From assembly GCA_018241325.1 (NCBI GenBank), contig JAFEEB010000024.1, positions 1 through 59,203 of the forward strand: DNA of 59,203 nt, written 5' to 3'. A program made the translations under genes and the position numbers. Positions 51,671 to 59,203 of this stretch are shown piece after piece. Numbering within the stretch: the stretch's first letter is position 1; every line of letters begins with the position of its first letter. Source of the DNA: Pseudomonadota bacterium (lineage in GTDB: Bacteria; Pseudomonadota; Gammaproteobacteria; Burkholderiales; Burkholderiaceae_C). The notes beneath the pieces were generated by a model that had not been told where the DNA came from, did no database searches, and was given only the letters and a program-made list of their open reading frames with translations.

Positions 51671-53319
51671 GGAGCGTCTCCCTTGGCTGGCGCGCCTTGC
51701 GGGGAAGGCGCGCGGTAGCGCGCGGTCTTGTCCCACTTGAATTCACGCCGAAAGACGGGGTCCACCAGCAGGCCGTCAATGCTGGCCTTGGTGATGGCCA
51801 TCAAGCTGACGAGAAACCCGGAAAACATGAGCGGGAGCAAGCGGATCCGCTGCTGGTGCCCGTCCAGGTGCACGGCCGCCGCGACCTGCACGAAAGCCGC
51901 GAAGTTGCCGGCCGTGGTCAAGCACGTCATGAGCAGCAGAAACCAGAACTCCCAGGGGATCATGCCGGCGGTGAAACTGGTGCCGACCAGCGCGACGATC
52001 GCCGAGAGAATCCAGCCCAGCAGCAGGACGGGCGACATGAAGAAAACCCCCAGCAAGGCCAAGCCGTCCAGGCGCTGCGTCCAGCTCAGGTGGCGACCGA
52101 AAAAGACGCGCGATGCGTATCGAACCATGACCTGGTTGTGCCCCTTGGCCCAACGGCTGATCTGCCGAAACCGCACTTCCCAGACCTGCGGCACTTCCTC
52201 GTAGCACTCGGCATGATTGAGGTAGGCGGTATGCCAGCCGCGCAGCAGCAGGCGGTAAGTCAGGTCGGTGTCCTCGGCGAGCATGTCCACGTTCCAGCCA
52301 CCCACCGAGGCCAGGGCGCTGAGCCGCACGCCGCCCACGGTGCCCCCGTATTGCGGCACGGCGCCCAGGCTGTAGCGCGCTTGCTGGTCGACCTGGTACC
52401 CGGCCGAACGCTCCAGATCGAGCAGCCGCGTCAGGAAGTTGACGGCCGCGTTCTGCGGCACCACCCGGCCCATGACGGCCCCGACCTCGGGATCGAAAAA
52501 GGGCGCGACCAGTTGCTTGATGAGCTGGCGGTTGGGAAGGTAGTCGGCGTCGAAAACAAGAATCAGCTCGGCCAGGTTTTCGCTGGTCACGATGGCGGTG
52601 GCCTCCTGCAACACGCGCACCTTGTCCAGCGCCGCCTGTTCATCGGCCGTCTGCTCCGCGCCGGCTTCGGCATGCGCATCGGCGTGATGCCGCCCGGCGA
52701 AGTGGTGCTCGCGCGCGATGTCGGTCGCGTCCTTGAGCGCGGCGGCCTTGCCCGGCTTGCCTTCGACCCGATGAAAAGGATGCAGCCGGTCGGGGTACAT
52801 GGCCGCAAAACGGTCGATGATGGTGCGCGTGCCGTCGGTGGAGCGATCGTTGACGGGCATGAGCAACAGTCGGTCGGTCGGGTAATCGCAGTCCAGCAGC
52901 GACTGGATGCAGCCTTCGATCACGGCCTCTTCGTTGTGCGCGGCAATCAGCACCACCACGCGCGGCCAGTTCGCCGCTTCGATATTGGCGTGCAGGGGCG
53001 CCTGCCGGCCGAACATCCGGGTCAGCGTGAACCAGTAGTGACGCGCCGAATAAATGAGCAACAGGCACGCGATGACCAGCAGGATCAGCCTGAAGACCGC
53101 CAATACGGCATGCGACGCGGCGTCCGAGACCAGCGGCTCCGCGGCTTGCGCGACGCCCGCGGTCAGGGAACCGGCCAACAGCAGCAAGGTCCACGCACCC
53201 CATCTGCGCAGGCGCAAGGACACGAACGGCATCAAAGCCGCGGGATGCGCTGGCGCGTGGCCGCTGCCGCCCGCTGGCTGGCGCAGTCCCGTGTCCCGGG
53301 TGTCTGAGAATGCCTTCAT
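51667..53319 (-). CDS. Processive family 2 glycosyltransferase, membrane polysaccharide synthase (550 aa)
   Basis: Polymerises sugars from nucleotide donors while exporting the chain. After two N-terminal helices the GT-A domain shows VVVLIAAHNEEAVIEGCIQS, PVNDRSTDGT, the metal-binding FDADYLPN, the catalytic AEDTDLTYRLLLRG and QISRW (QxxRW). Four C-terminal helices follow. Layout resembles PgaC, BcsA and hyaluronan synthases. A His/Ala-rich insert near residues 205-235 is unusual. WecB upstream suggests UDP-ManNAc or UDP-GlcNAc as donor. GGAGG precedes the ATG; it overlaps wecB by 4 nt. Confidence 0.92.
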   Translation of the reverse strand: MKAFSDTRDTGLRQPAGGSGHAPAHPAALMPFVSLRLRRWGAWTLLLLAGSLTAGVAQAAEPLVSDAASHAVLAVFRLILLVIACLLLIYSARHYWFTLTRMFGRQAPLHANIEAANWPRVVVLIAAHNEEAVIEGCIQSLLDCDYPTDRLLLMPVNDRSTDGTRTIIDRFAAMYPDRLHPFHRVEGKPGKAAALKDATDIAREHHFAGRHHADAHAEAGAEQTADEQAALDKVRVLQEATAIVTSENLAELILVFDADYLPNRQLIKQLVAPFFDPEVGAVMGRVVPQNAAVNFLTRLLDLERSAGYQVDQQARYSLGAVPQYGGTVGGVRLSALASVGGWNVDMLAEDTDLTYRLLLRGWHTAYLNHAECYEEVPQVWEVRFRQISRWAKGHNQVMVRYASRVFFGRHLSWTQRLDGLALLGVFFMSPVLLLGWILSAIVALVGTSFTAGMIPWEFWFLLLMTCLTTAGNFAAFVQVAAAVHLDGHQQRIRLLPLMFSGFLVSLMAITKASIDGLLVDPVFRREFKWDKTARYRAPSPQGAPAKGDAP

Positions 53320-54485
53320 GCTGCGACCCTCCTGAGTTCGACAGGCTGGAGGTCGGCGCCAGGCGCGGGCTGGCACAGGCCAGCGCGCAGATGCGCGGCG
53401 ATTTGCCGGGACGCCGAACCGTCGCCGAATGGGTTCTTGTCGACCTGCATGCGTGCGTAGGCGCGCTCGTCGTGCATGAGCTCGTGCACGTGGCGCACGA
53501 TGGCCGCGCGATCGGTACCGACGAGCGCGGCGCAACCCGCGTCCAGCACCTCGGGACGCTCGGTCTCATCGCGCAGCACCAGGACAGGCACCTTGTACGT
53601 GGGCGCCTCTTCCTGCAAGCCCCCCGAATCGGTGAGAACCAGCCAAGCATCGGCCAGCGCTTGCTGCATGCCCAGGTAGTCGAGCGGCGCCACCAGCTGG
53701 ACGTTGGCCAGCTTGCCCAGCAGGCGATGCACCGGCTCCTGCACGACGGGATTGAGGTGCACCGGGAACAACACCGGCAAGGACGGGTAGGCGCGCGCGA
53801 TGTCGGCGATGGCCGCGCAGGCGTGCTCGATGTCGGCACCCCAGTTCTCGCGCCGATGGATCGTGACCAGCAAGTGCCCGCGGCCAGCCGTGCGGCGCGC
53901 GATGCGGTAGCGCGCCGCCACCCACTGCTGGGCGTCGATCACCGTGTTGCCGGTGACCCGGATGTTCGGGTGCGCCAGGCCTTCGCTGCGCAACACCCGG
54001 GCCGCGCGAGCCGTGGGCGCGAAGTGAAAGCGCGCAATGCGCCCGATCATCTGGCGCAAGCCTTCTTCGGGGAAGGGGCGTCCCAGGTTGTGGGTGCGCA
54101 GGCCGGCTTCGACGTGCGCCACCGGCACCCGTTCGTAAAACCCGGCAAGCGCCCCCAGAAACGCGCTTTCCGTGTCGCCCTGCACGATCACGGCCGCCCA
54201 GGCGCGCTGTTGCAGCACGGCGTGAAGCTGCTCGCGGCAGCCCGTGCTGAAGTCGATCAGCGAGCTGCCGCGCCGCTGCAACTCGTGCTCGGGCTGGATG
54301 CCGAAGCAGTCGAGCATCTGGCGGGCCATGTCCCCGTGCTGGCCCGTGTGCAGCCACTCGGGCGCAGCCCAGCCGCAATCGCGCAGCGCGTGGTAGACGG
54401 GGGCCAGCTTGATGATTTCCGGGCGCGTGCCGCAAACCAGCAACAGCGGCAGGCCAGCCCGTGGCGCGGTGACGGGGCGGTCCAT
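53316..54485 (-). CDS. wecB: UDP-N-acetylglucosamine 2-epimerase, non-hydrolysing (389 aa)
   Basis: Interconverts UDP-GlcNAc and UDP-ManNAc. Family segments: LLLVCGTRPEIIKLAPVYHA, AAVIVQGDTESAFLGALAGF, VAHVEAGLRTHNLGRPFPEE, VTIHRRENWG, and LVLTDSGGLQEEAPTYKVPV (UDP-binding). Start at ATG 54485 gives a normal length (about 375-390 aa); a longer TTG start at 54560 is possible. First gene of the polysaccharide operon. The 300 bp upstream are AT-rich and contain two inverted repeats. Confidence 0.95.
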   Translation of the reverse strand: MDRPVTAPRAGLPLLLVCGTRPEIIKLAPVYHALRDCGWAAPEWLHTGQHGDMARQMLDCFGIQPEHELQRRGSSLIDFSTGCREQLHAVLQQRAWAAVIVQGDTESAFLGALAGFYERVPVAHVEAGLRTHNLGRPFPEEGLRQMIGRIARFHFAPTARAARVLRSEGLAHPNIRVTGNTVIDAQQWVAARYRIARRTAGRGHLLVTIHRRENWGADIEHACAAIADIARAYPSLPVLFPVHLNPVVQEPVHRLLGKLANVQLVAPLDYLGMQQALADAWLVLTDSGGLQEEAPTYKVPVLVLRDETERPEVLDAGCAALVGTDRAAIVRHVHELMHDERAYARMQVDKNPFGDGSASRQIAAHLRAGLCQPAPGADLQPVELRRVAA

Positions 54486-54560
54486 CACAGGACTCCGAAC
54501 GATGCGCACCGCTTGCGCAAGAGCCCGCGGGTCGCGGTGACGCTCGCTCGCTGATACCAA

Positions 54561-54893
54561 CCCTGGAAAGTCCCTGACATTTTTGTTACCTCACCCCATT
54601 TCCCGGCGGCATCCGCGATGTCCCAAAGGAAACGAAGGGTCAATGTAGTCCTTCAAGGAATTGTTTGCAACACTTGCGGGTAAAAAATCACAAATCCGTG
54701 ATAGATGAGCTGGCGGGCGAATCGCATTTGTGTTAGTTCCATAGATATTTCGAATGGAACCACGGCACGGCTTCGATGCAGGCTTGACAGCGCAGCGGAT
54801 TGCGCGGTCAGCGTGCGTCGGATGGCGGCCATGTCGGCCATGTCGGCCTACATGCCGCGACGACGGCGCGCGCGCCGGTTGCGCGCCCTTCCG
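54561..54893. promoter_or_regulatory. AT-rich regulatory region upstream of the polysaccharide operon
   Basis: No supported gene. GTTCCAT (54736-54742) and ATGGAAC (54754-54760) form a perfect inverted repeat 11 bp apart. ATCAC-N6-GTGAT lies at 54689-54704. Both are candidate operators for regulators of the minus-strand operon. The lower GC content resembles a promoter region. Confidence 0.45.
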
Positions 54894-55211
54894 CTACAGA
54901 TCGTCGAAATCGGCCCACTGCGAAGACGGTCCGGCCGGCCCGCTGTCCTCGCCCGCGGACTGCTCGGGCAAGTCCACGACGAAGACGATCTCGCCCCCAA
55001 AGCGGCCCACACCCAGCGAGCTCATCAGCGCTTGTTCGTGCGCCCGATCCGTCAGGCGCAGAAAGCAGATGGCTTGTTGCACCCCTTCGTGCACCGAGGT
55101 GAGGATGTCGAGTCGTTGAATCGGGCCGAACTGCGCGCAAATCTGGCGCACGGCGGAACGCAAATCGGCCACGTCGGCGCACTGGCTCAGCGCCTGGAGT
55201 GTTGTTGTCAT
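54894..55211 (-). CDS. Small RRM-like protein (105 aa)
   Basis: The core FGPIQRLDILTSVHEGVQQA followed by ICFLRLTDRAHEQALMSSLG and GGEIVFVVDL has the beta-alpha-beta-beta-alpha-beta rhythm of an RNA-recognition motif, although no aromatic RNP motif is clear. The C-terminus (SQWADFDDL) is acidic. It may bind RNA or a protein partner; function unknown. Start at ATG 55209-55211 with GGGGAGA upstream. It is divergent from the GGDEF-EAL gene. Confidence 0.7.
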   Translation of the reverse strand: MTTTLQALSQCADVADLRSAVRQICAQFGPIQRLDILTSVHEGVQQAICFLRLTDRAHEQALMSSLGVGRFGGEIVFVVDLPEQSAGEDSGPAGPSSQWADFDDL

Positions 55212-55368
55212 CCCTGATCTCCCCACGCCACCGGATTCTTGGGGTGACGCGCTTGGCTTTCAAACCGCCAGCGTGTTGGTGGGGTCCATGCATCGACCGT
55301 CCCAATGCGCCGCGTGACACACGTGATCGCGAACGTGTGAAGGCGTCACAATAAACCAAAATGGCGAG

Positions 55369-58300
55369 ATGCGCGCATCGCTTCGTCCAGCCGCGGGCCA
55401 CACGCCTCATCCGATCGTGAACAAATCACTCGAACTCATGCCGGGTTCATCCTCGGCGGCGCCGCCGCGAGACGCGATGCCGGCCGATGCGTCGCCGCCC
55501 CCCATCCGCGATGCAGCGCTCGATGACATCGCCCAACTGGCGGCCGAGCTGACGGGCCTGGAAGCGGCGGCGCTGTGGCTGGCGTCTGGCGCGGACGCGG
55601 ACGCGCCGCCGCGCTGGGGCGCCTTTGGCGTGCCCATTCAAGCGTCGCAACTGCCCGCGCTGGCCCCATTGGCACAGCCGGGCGCCGCGGCGGCCGCGCC
55701 GCTGCTGGACCAACGCCCGGTGCGGCAATCGGTGGCCGCGCCGCTGCGCGACGCGAGTGGTGCGGCCGTCGGCCAGTTGATCGCCCTGGGTTTCGAAGCG
55801 GACGCGGCACGCGCCGATGCGCCGCAGCGGTTGGAGCGCCTGGCGCGGGCGCTGGGTGCCGGCGCCCTGCCGGCGCAACAGGCCACCACCACGGCGTCAC
55901 CGGCCGACGCGCCGCACGCGGCCGGCCCCTTGCAGGCGCGCCTGCACGGCACCTTGCGGGCGCTGCAAATGGGCAGCTGGGTTTACGCCGCGGAGCCGCG
56001 GCACCTGGACCTCAGCAGCGATGCCGCCCAGATCCTGGGCATCGACGAGCCGCCCGCGCAGCTGGATGCACTGCTGCAGCGCTTTGCGCCCGACGCAGCC
56101 CGGTCCCTGCGCCACGCCTTCGTGGCCTGCCTGCGCGATGGCCGGCCGATCGACGTCGAGGTGCCGCTCGATGGCGCCGAGGCCACGCGCCGATGGCTGC
56201 GCTTCATCGGCGAGGCGGCCATCGATGCCTGCGGCGGCGCGACGCGCGAGATCCACGGCGCGGTGCAGGACGTGACCACGCGCAAGCAGGCGCAGGAGGA
56301 AACCGTTCGTCTGGCGATGCGGCTGACCACGACGCTGGCCAGCATCACCGAGGCCTTTGTCGCGCTGGACCGTGCGGGCCAGTTCATGTATGTCAACCGC
56401 GCCAGCGAGCAGCTGCTGGGTTCGGACACGGGCACCTTGCTGGGCCAGCCGATTCACCGCTGGCTGGCGGGCCAGAGCGAGGGCCTGCTGCGCCAGGAGC
56501 TCGAAGGCGCGCTGGCACAGAACCGGCGCGCCGTGTTCGAGGACTTCTACCCCGCGCTGGGCAAATGGCTGGAGCTGCGCGCCCACCCCTATGCCGAGGG
56601 CCTGGCGGTGTACCTGCACGACGTCACCGCGCGGCGCCACACGCAGGAGCAGCTGATGCTGCTGCAGACCGGCATCGCGCGCCTGAACGACGTGGTGCTG
56701 ATCGTCGAGGTGCTGGACCAGCAGCCGGCCGGCGCGCTCATCGCCTTCGTCAACGACGCCTTCGAGCGCCTGACGGGCTTCACGCGCGGCGAGGTCATCG
56801 GGCGCGACCTGGCGCTGCTGGAGCACGGCGTGGGCACGGCCCTGCTCGATGAGCTCGCGCGCGGCCTGGTCCATCCGATCGGCGCGCCGCTGCGCCGGCG
56901 CGAAATGCTGCTGCGTCACCGCGATGGCGCCAGCCACTGGATCGACCTGGACGTGGTGCCCGTGCGCGGCAAGCACGAGCGCATCACGCACTGGGTGGCG
57001 GTGGGGCGCGACGTGACCCAGCGCAAGCAGGCCGACGCCAAGATCCACCACCTGGCCTTCTATGACGCGCTGACCGACTTGCCCAACCGCCAGTTGCTGA
57101 TCGAACGTCTGCAGTCCGCCCTGACCGTCAGCGAGCAAAGCCGCCAGGAGGGCGCGCTGATGTTCATCGACCTGGACAACTTCAAGGTGCTCAACGACAC
57201 CCTGGGGCATTCGCGCGGCGACCTGCTGCTGCGCCGCATCGCCGAACGGCTGACCGGCTGCGTGCGCCGCACCGACACGGTGGCGCGCATCGGCGGCGAC
57301 GAGTTCGTGGTGCTGCTGCAGGACCTGGGACGCGAGCGCAGGGGCGCCGTCGACAAGGCGCTGACGGTGGCCAGCAAGGTGCTGGCGCGCATGCGCGAGC
57401 CGTTCGACCTGGACGGCTACCAGCACTACAGCACCGTCAGCATCGGCGTAGCCCAGTTCAGCGCCGCGCACGAGGGTGTGAGCGAGTTGCTCAAGCAGGC
57501 CGACATGGCCATGTACCAGGCCAAGAACCTGGGGCGCAACACGGTGGCCTTCTTCGACCCCGCGCTGCAGGCCGCGCTGAGCGCCAGCGCGGCGCTGGGC
57601 GCCGATCTGCGCGCGGCACTCCAGGCGGGCGACCAGTTTCTGCTGTACTACCAGCCGCAGTTCGATCGCGCCCGCCGCGTGGTGGGGGTGGAAGCGCTGC
57701 TGCGCTGGAAGCACCCCGTGCGGGGTCTGATCGGGCCCAATGAATTCATCCCGATCGCCGAAGACACCGGGCTGATCCTGCCGCTGGACCACTGGGTCAT
57801 GCAGCAGGCGTGCCAGCGGCTGGCTGCGTGGGCAGGGCGGCCCGATACGCGCGAACTCGGCATCGCCGTCAACGTCAGCGCCCGGTGGTTTCGCCACCCG
57901 GAGTTCGTCGATCAGGTCATGGCCGCCATCGTCGCGCAGGGCGTGTCGCCCCGGCTGCTCAAGCTGGAGCTGACCGAAAGCCTGCTGGCCGACCGCGCCG
58001 AGATCACCCTGGCCAAGATGGACACGCTCAAGCGCGCCGGCGTGACGCTGGCGCTGGACGACTTCGGCACCGGCTATTCGTCGCTGGCCTACCTCAAGCG
58101 ACTGCCGCTGGACCAGCTCAAGATCGACAAGGGTTTTGTCGATGACGTACTGACCGATCCCAGCGACGCGGCCATCTCCAGCGCCATCATCGATCTGGCG
58201 CACAGCCTGAAGCTGTCGGTGATTGCCGAAGGCGTGGAGACCGAAGCCCAGTACCGCTTTCTGGCCGATCGCGGCTGCGAGCTGTTTCAGGGCTTTTTGC

Positions 58301-58392
58301 TGGCGCGGCCGGCGCCGCTGGACGAAGTGGAGCGCTTCATCGAGCGGCAGGCCGCTGACGCGAATCGGCCAGGCGCCGCGGCATCGGGCTGA
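55369..58392 (+). CDS. PAS-GGDEF-EAL cyclic-di-GMP signalling protein (1007 aa)
   Basis: Order of domains: GAF-like region (about 50-165), three PAS/PAC units (about 195-305, 315-420 and 430-550; each ends DVT(T/A/Q)R), GGDEF (about 555-715) and EAL (about 735-990). GGDEF is intact (ARIGGDEFVVLLQ) with an inhibitory RxxD site (RRTD) five residues before it. EAL has VEALLRWKHP and LDDFGTGYSSLAYLKRLPLD, so both synthesis and breakdown of c-di-GMP are possible. No membrane helices: cytoplasmic sensor. The ATG at 55438 (MPGSSSAAPP) is an alternative start. Its position near the polysaccharide operon suggests control of that pathway. Confidence 0.95.
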   Translation: MRASLRPAAGHTPHPIVNKSLELMPGSSSAAPPRDAMPADASPPPIRDAALDDIAQLAAELTGLEAAALWLASGADADAPPRWGAFGVPIQASQLPALAPLAQPGAAAAAPLLDQRPVRQSVAAPLRDASGAAVGQLIALGFEADAARADAPQRLERLARALGAGALPAQQATTTASPADAPHAAGPLQARLHGTLRALQMGSWVYAAEPRHLDLSSDAAQILGIDEPPAQLDALLQRFAPDAARSLRHAFVACLRDGRPIDVEVPLDGAEATRRWLRFIGEAAIDACGGATREIHGAVQDVTTRKQAQEETVRLAMRLTTTLASITEAFVALDRAGQFMYVNRASEQLLGSDTGTLLGQPIHRWLAGQSEGLLRQELEGALAQNRRAVFEDFYPALGKWLELRAHPYAEGLAVYLHDVTARRHTQEQLMLLQTGIARLNDVVLIVEVLDQQPAGALIAFVNDAFERLTGFTRGEVIGRDLALLEHGVGTALLDELARGLVHPIGAPLRRREMLLRHRDGASHWIDLDVVPVRGKHERITHWVAVGRDVTQRKQADAKIHHLAFYDALTDLPNRQLLIERLQSALTVSEQSRQEGALMFIDLDNFKVLNDTLGHSRGDLLLRRIAERLTGCVRRTDTVARIGGDEFVVLLQDLGRERRGAVDKALTVASKVLARMREPFDLDGYQHYSTVSIGVAQFSAAHEGVSELLKQADMAMYQAKNLGRNTVAFFDPALQAALSASAALGADLRAALQAGDQFLLYYQPQFDRARRVVGVEALLRWKHPVRGLIGPNEFIPIAEDTGLILPLDHWVMQQACQRLAAWAGRPDTRELGIAVNVSARWFRHPEFVDQVMAAIVAQGVSPRLLKLELTESLLADRAEITLAKMDTLKRAGVTLALDDFGTGYSSLAYLKRLPLDQLKIDKGFVDDVLTDPSDAAISSAIIDLAHSLKLSVIAEGVETEAQYRFLADRGCELFQGFLLARPAPLDEVERFIERQAADANRPGAAASG

Positions 58393-58474
58393 GGGGACTG
58401 GGCCGCGACGTGACCGCCACGGTCACGGTGCGCGATCACGATGCGGCCCCGCCAGTCCCCGCCGTGTCCACCTC

Positions 58475-58589
58475 GTCATCGCGAGCGTGAAGCACGTGGC
58501 GATCCAGCGGAAGCGGCCAAGGATGGGCCGCTTGGTGATGGACACGCCGCTGCTGGATTGCCGCGCCGGCTGCGCCGCCTCGCAATGAC
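58475..58589. repeat. Inverted-repeat element 1 (115 bp, non-coding)
   Basis: Left arm GTCATCGCGAGCGTGAAGCA, ending near GGCGATCCAG. Right arm starts CTGGATTGCCGCGCCGGCTG and ends CGCAATGAC, the imperfect inverse of the left. About 40 bp of unique centre (GGCCAAGGATGGGCCG) lie between. First of a tandem array with short spacers of about 15 bp. Confidence 0.92.
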
Positions 58590-58604
58590 AGGGGCATAGA
58601 AGCC

Positions 58605-58718
58605 GTCATCGCGAGCCCGAAGGGCGTGGCGATCCAGTGGCGCGGCCATGGATGGGCCGCTTGGTGACGGCCACGCCGCTGCTGGATTGCCGCGTCGGCT
58701 GCGCCGCCTCGCAATGAC
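58605..58718. repeat. Inverted-repeat element 2 (114 bp, non-coding)
   Basis: Same structure as element 1, about 90 percent identical by eye (GTCATCGCGAGCCCGAAGGG to CGCAATGAC). The centre again contains GGATGGGCCGCTTGGTGA. Confidence 0.92.
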
Positions 58719-58734
58719 GGGGAACATGGAAGCC

Positions 58735-59128
58735 GTCATCGCGAGCCCGAAGGGCGTGGCGAGCCAGGGCGTCACCCGATGTCGTCGAACAGATCCCGCC
58801 ACGCTGGGTTCATGGCCTCGATCAGCGCGATCTTGCGCGCACGCGAGCCGGCCTTGAGCTGCTTTTCGCGCCCGATGGCGCTTTCCATGGTGTCGTGGGC
58901 TTCATACCAGACCAAATCGTGAACCTGGTACTTGCGGGTGAATCCTTCGAGCACATCGTTCTTGTGCTGCCACACCCGGCCCGGCAAGTTGCTGGTCACG
59001 CCGACATAAAGCGTGCCATTGCGAGCGCTGGCGAGGATGTAGACGCAAGGGTGCTTCATGGACCCATGGTGCCATGGCGAATACGCCGCTGCTGGATTGC
59101 CGCGCCGGCTGCGCCGCCTTGCAATGAC
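58735..59128. mobile_element. Inverted-repeat element 3 carrying a GIY-YIG gene (394 bp)
   Basis: The same left arm (58735-58767) and right arm (59082-59128, ending GCAATGAC) as elements 1 and 2, but the 40-bp centre is replaced by a GIY-YIG nuclease gene. The gene's stop codon lies 4 bp from the left arm and its start 22 bp from the right arm. The flanking spacers (GGAACATGGAAGCC) match on both sides. This is the structure expected of a small autonomous mobile element. Confidence 0.7.
58772..59059 (-). CDS. GIY-YIG nuclease family protein (95 aa)
   Basis: Single-domain GIY-YIG protein. CVYILASARNGTLYVGVTSN contains the GIY/YIG pair as VYI and YVG. The catalytic Arg and Glu regions are GRVWQHKNDV and YEAHDTMESAIGREKQLKAG. 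It ends with MNPAWRDLFDDIG. Members (YhbQ/UPF0213-like) are putative single-strand or repair nucleases, mostly uncharacterised. The gene is entirely enclosed by the inverted repeats of element 3. It is the only gene of the array. Confidence 0.93.
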   Translation of the reverse strand: MKHPCVYILASARNGTLYVGVTSNLPGRVWQHKNDVLEGFTRKYQVHDLVWYEAHDTMESAIGREKQLKAGSRARKIALIEAMNPAWRDLFDDIG

Positions 59129-59145
59129 GAGGGAACATGGAAGCC

Positions 59146-59203
59146 GTCATCGCGAGCCCGCAGGGCGTGGCGATCCAAGGGGGGGTGGTCAAGGATGGGA
59201 CGG
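59146..59203. repeat. Inverted-repeat element 4, left arm (cut by window end)
   Basis: GTCATCGCGAGCCCGCAGGG then CGTGGCGATCCA followed by AAGGATGGGA, matching the left arm and centre of the short elements 1 and 2. The right arm lies beyond the window. Confidence 0.85.

Noticed and set aside
54653-54841. 62-codon minus-strand ORF upstream of wecB
   Set aside because: Covers the AT-rich regulatory region with its inverted repeats; no ribosome-binding site and no recognisable family.
55897-58203. 768-codon minus-strand open frame opposite the GGDEF-EAL gene
   Set aside because: Antisense of a clear multi-domain gene; no domain content of its own.
58475-59203. CRISPR array
   Set aside because: Units are about 115 bp inverted repeats with near-identical 15-17-bp spacers; no short direct repeats with unique spacers and no cas genes.

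Overview
The window looks like the replication-origin region of a high-GC betaproteobacterium, most likely of the family Comamonadaceae (order Burkholderiales). This is an inference from gene order (yidC-yidD-rnpA-rpmH / oriC / dnaA-dnaN-gyrB), the protein sequences, frequent TACAAT or TAAAAT -10 boxes, and several families of short dispersed repeats that I associate with that family. No database was searched.

Layout. 1-9661: the end of a peptide-type ABC binding protein, then the minus-strand yidC-yidD-rnpA-rpmH operon, a putative oriC with two inverted DnaA boxes, and plus-strand dnaA, dnaN and gyrB. 9750-13300: a type IV pilin under a sigma-54-type promoter, with a pilin O-oligosaccharyltransferase and a TfpZ-like accessory protein. 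13343-21618: small accessory and housekeeping genes (HTH-Sel1 protein, MntA with a broken HepT, a Pro-rich lipoprotein, SlyD, an MFS carrier, DUF2007, YaeQ, PurB, GST) separated by repeats. 22151-36517: all on the minus strand, an SPFH/SHOCT - DUF4178 - DUF350 - membrane aminopropyltransferase - FAD oxidoreductase locus. A type I restriction-modification island (hsdM, hsdS, VF530, Fic, hsdR) sits inside it. 36644-45405: malic enzyme, a secreted barnase-type RNase with barstar, glcD overlapping lrgA-lrgB, CutA, a class V aminotransferase and MarC. 45436-54485: a seven-gene, mostly overlapping minus-strand operon. It reads as a synthase-dependent exopolysaccharide system: WecB epimerase, processive GT2, beta-helix protein, alpha/alpha-toroid protein, YaiO-like porin, membrane protein and deacetylase lipoprotein. 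54894-59203: a small RRM-like protein, a PAS-GGDEF-EAL protein, and a tandem array of inverted-repeat elements, one of which carries a GIY-YIG nuclease gene.

Most interesting points: (1) a GIY-YIG gene lying between the same terminal inverted repeats that bound short non-coding copies next to it, resembling an autonomous/non-autonomous mobile pair; (2) dispersed repeats inserted in frame within hsdR, hsdM and the FAD oxidoreductase; (3) an oriented repeat that starts within about 15 bp of three different stop codons; (4) the apparently uncharacterised exopolysaccharide operon; (5) the restriction island splitting the polyamine/SPFH locus; (6) glycolate oxidase GlcD translationally coupled to LrgAB, which suggests that this LrgAB moves a 2-hydroxy or 2-keto acid.
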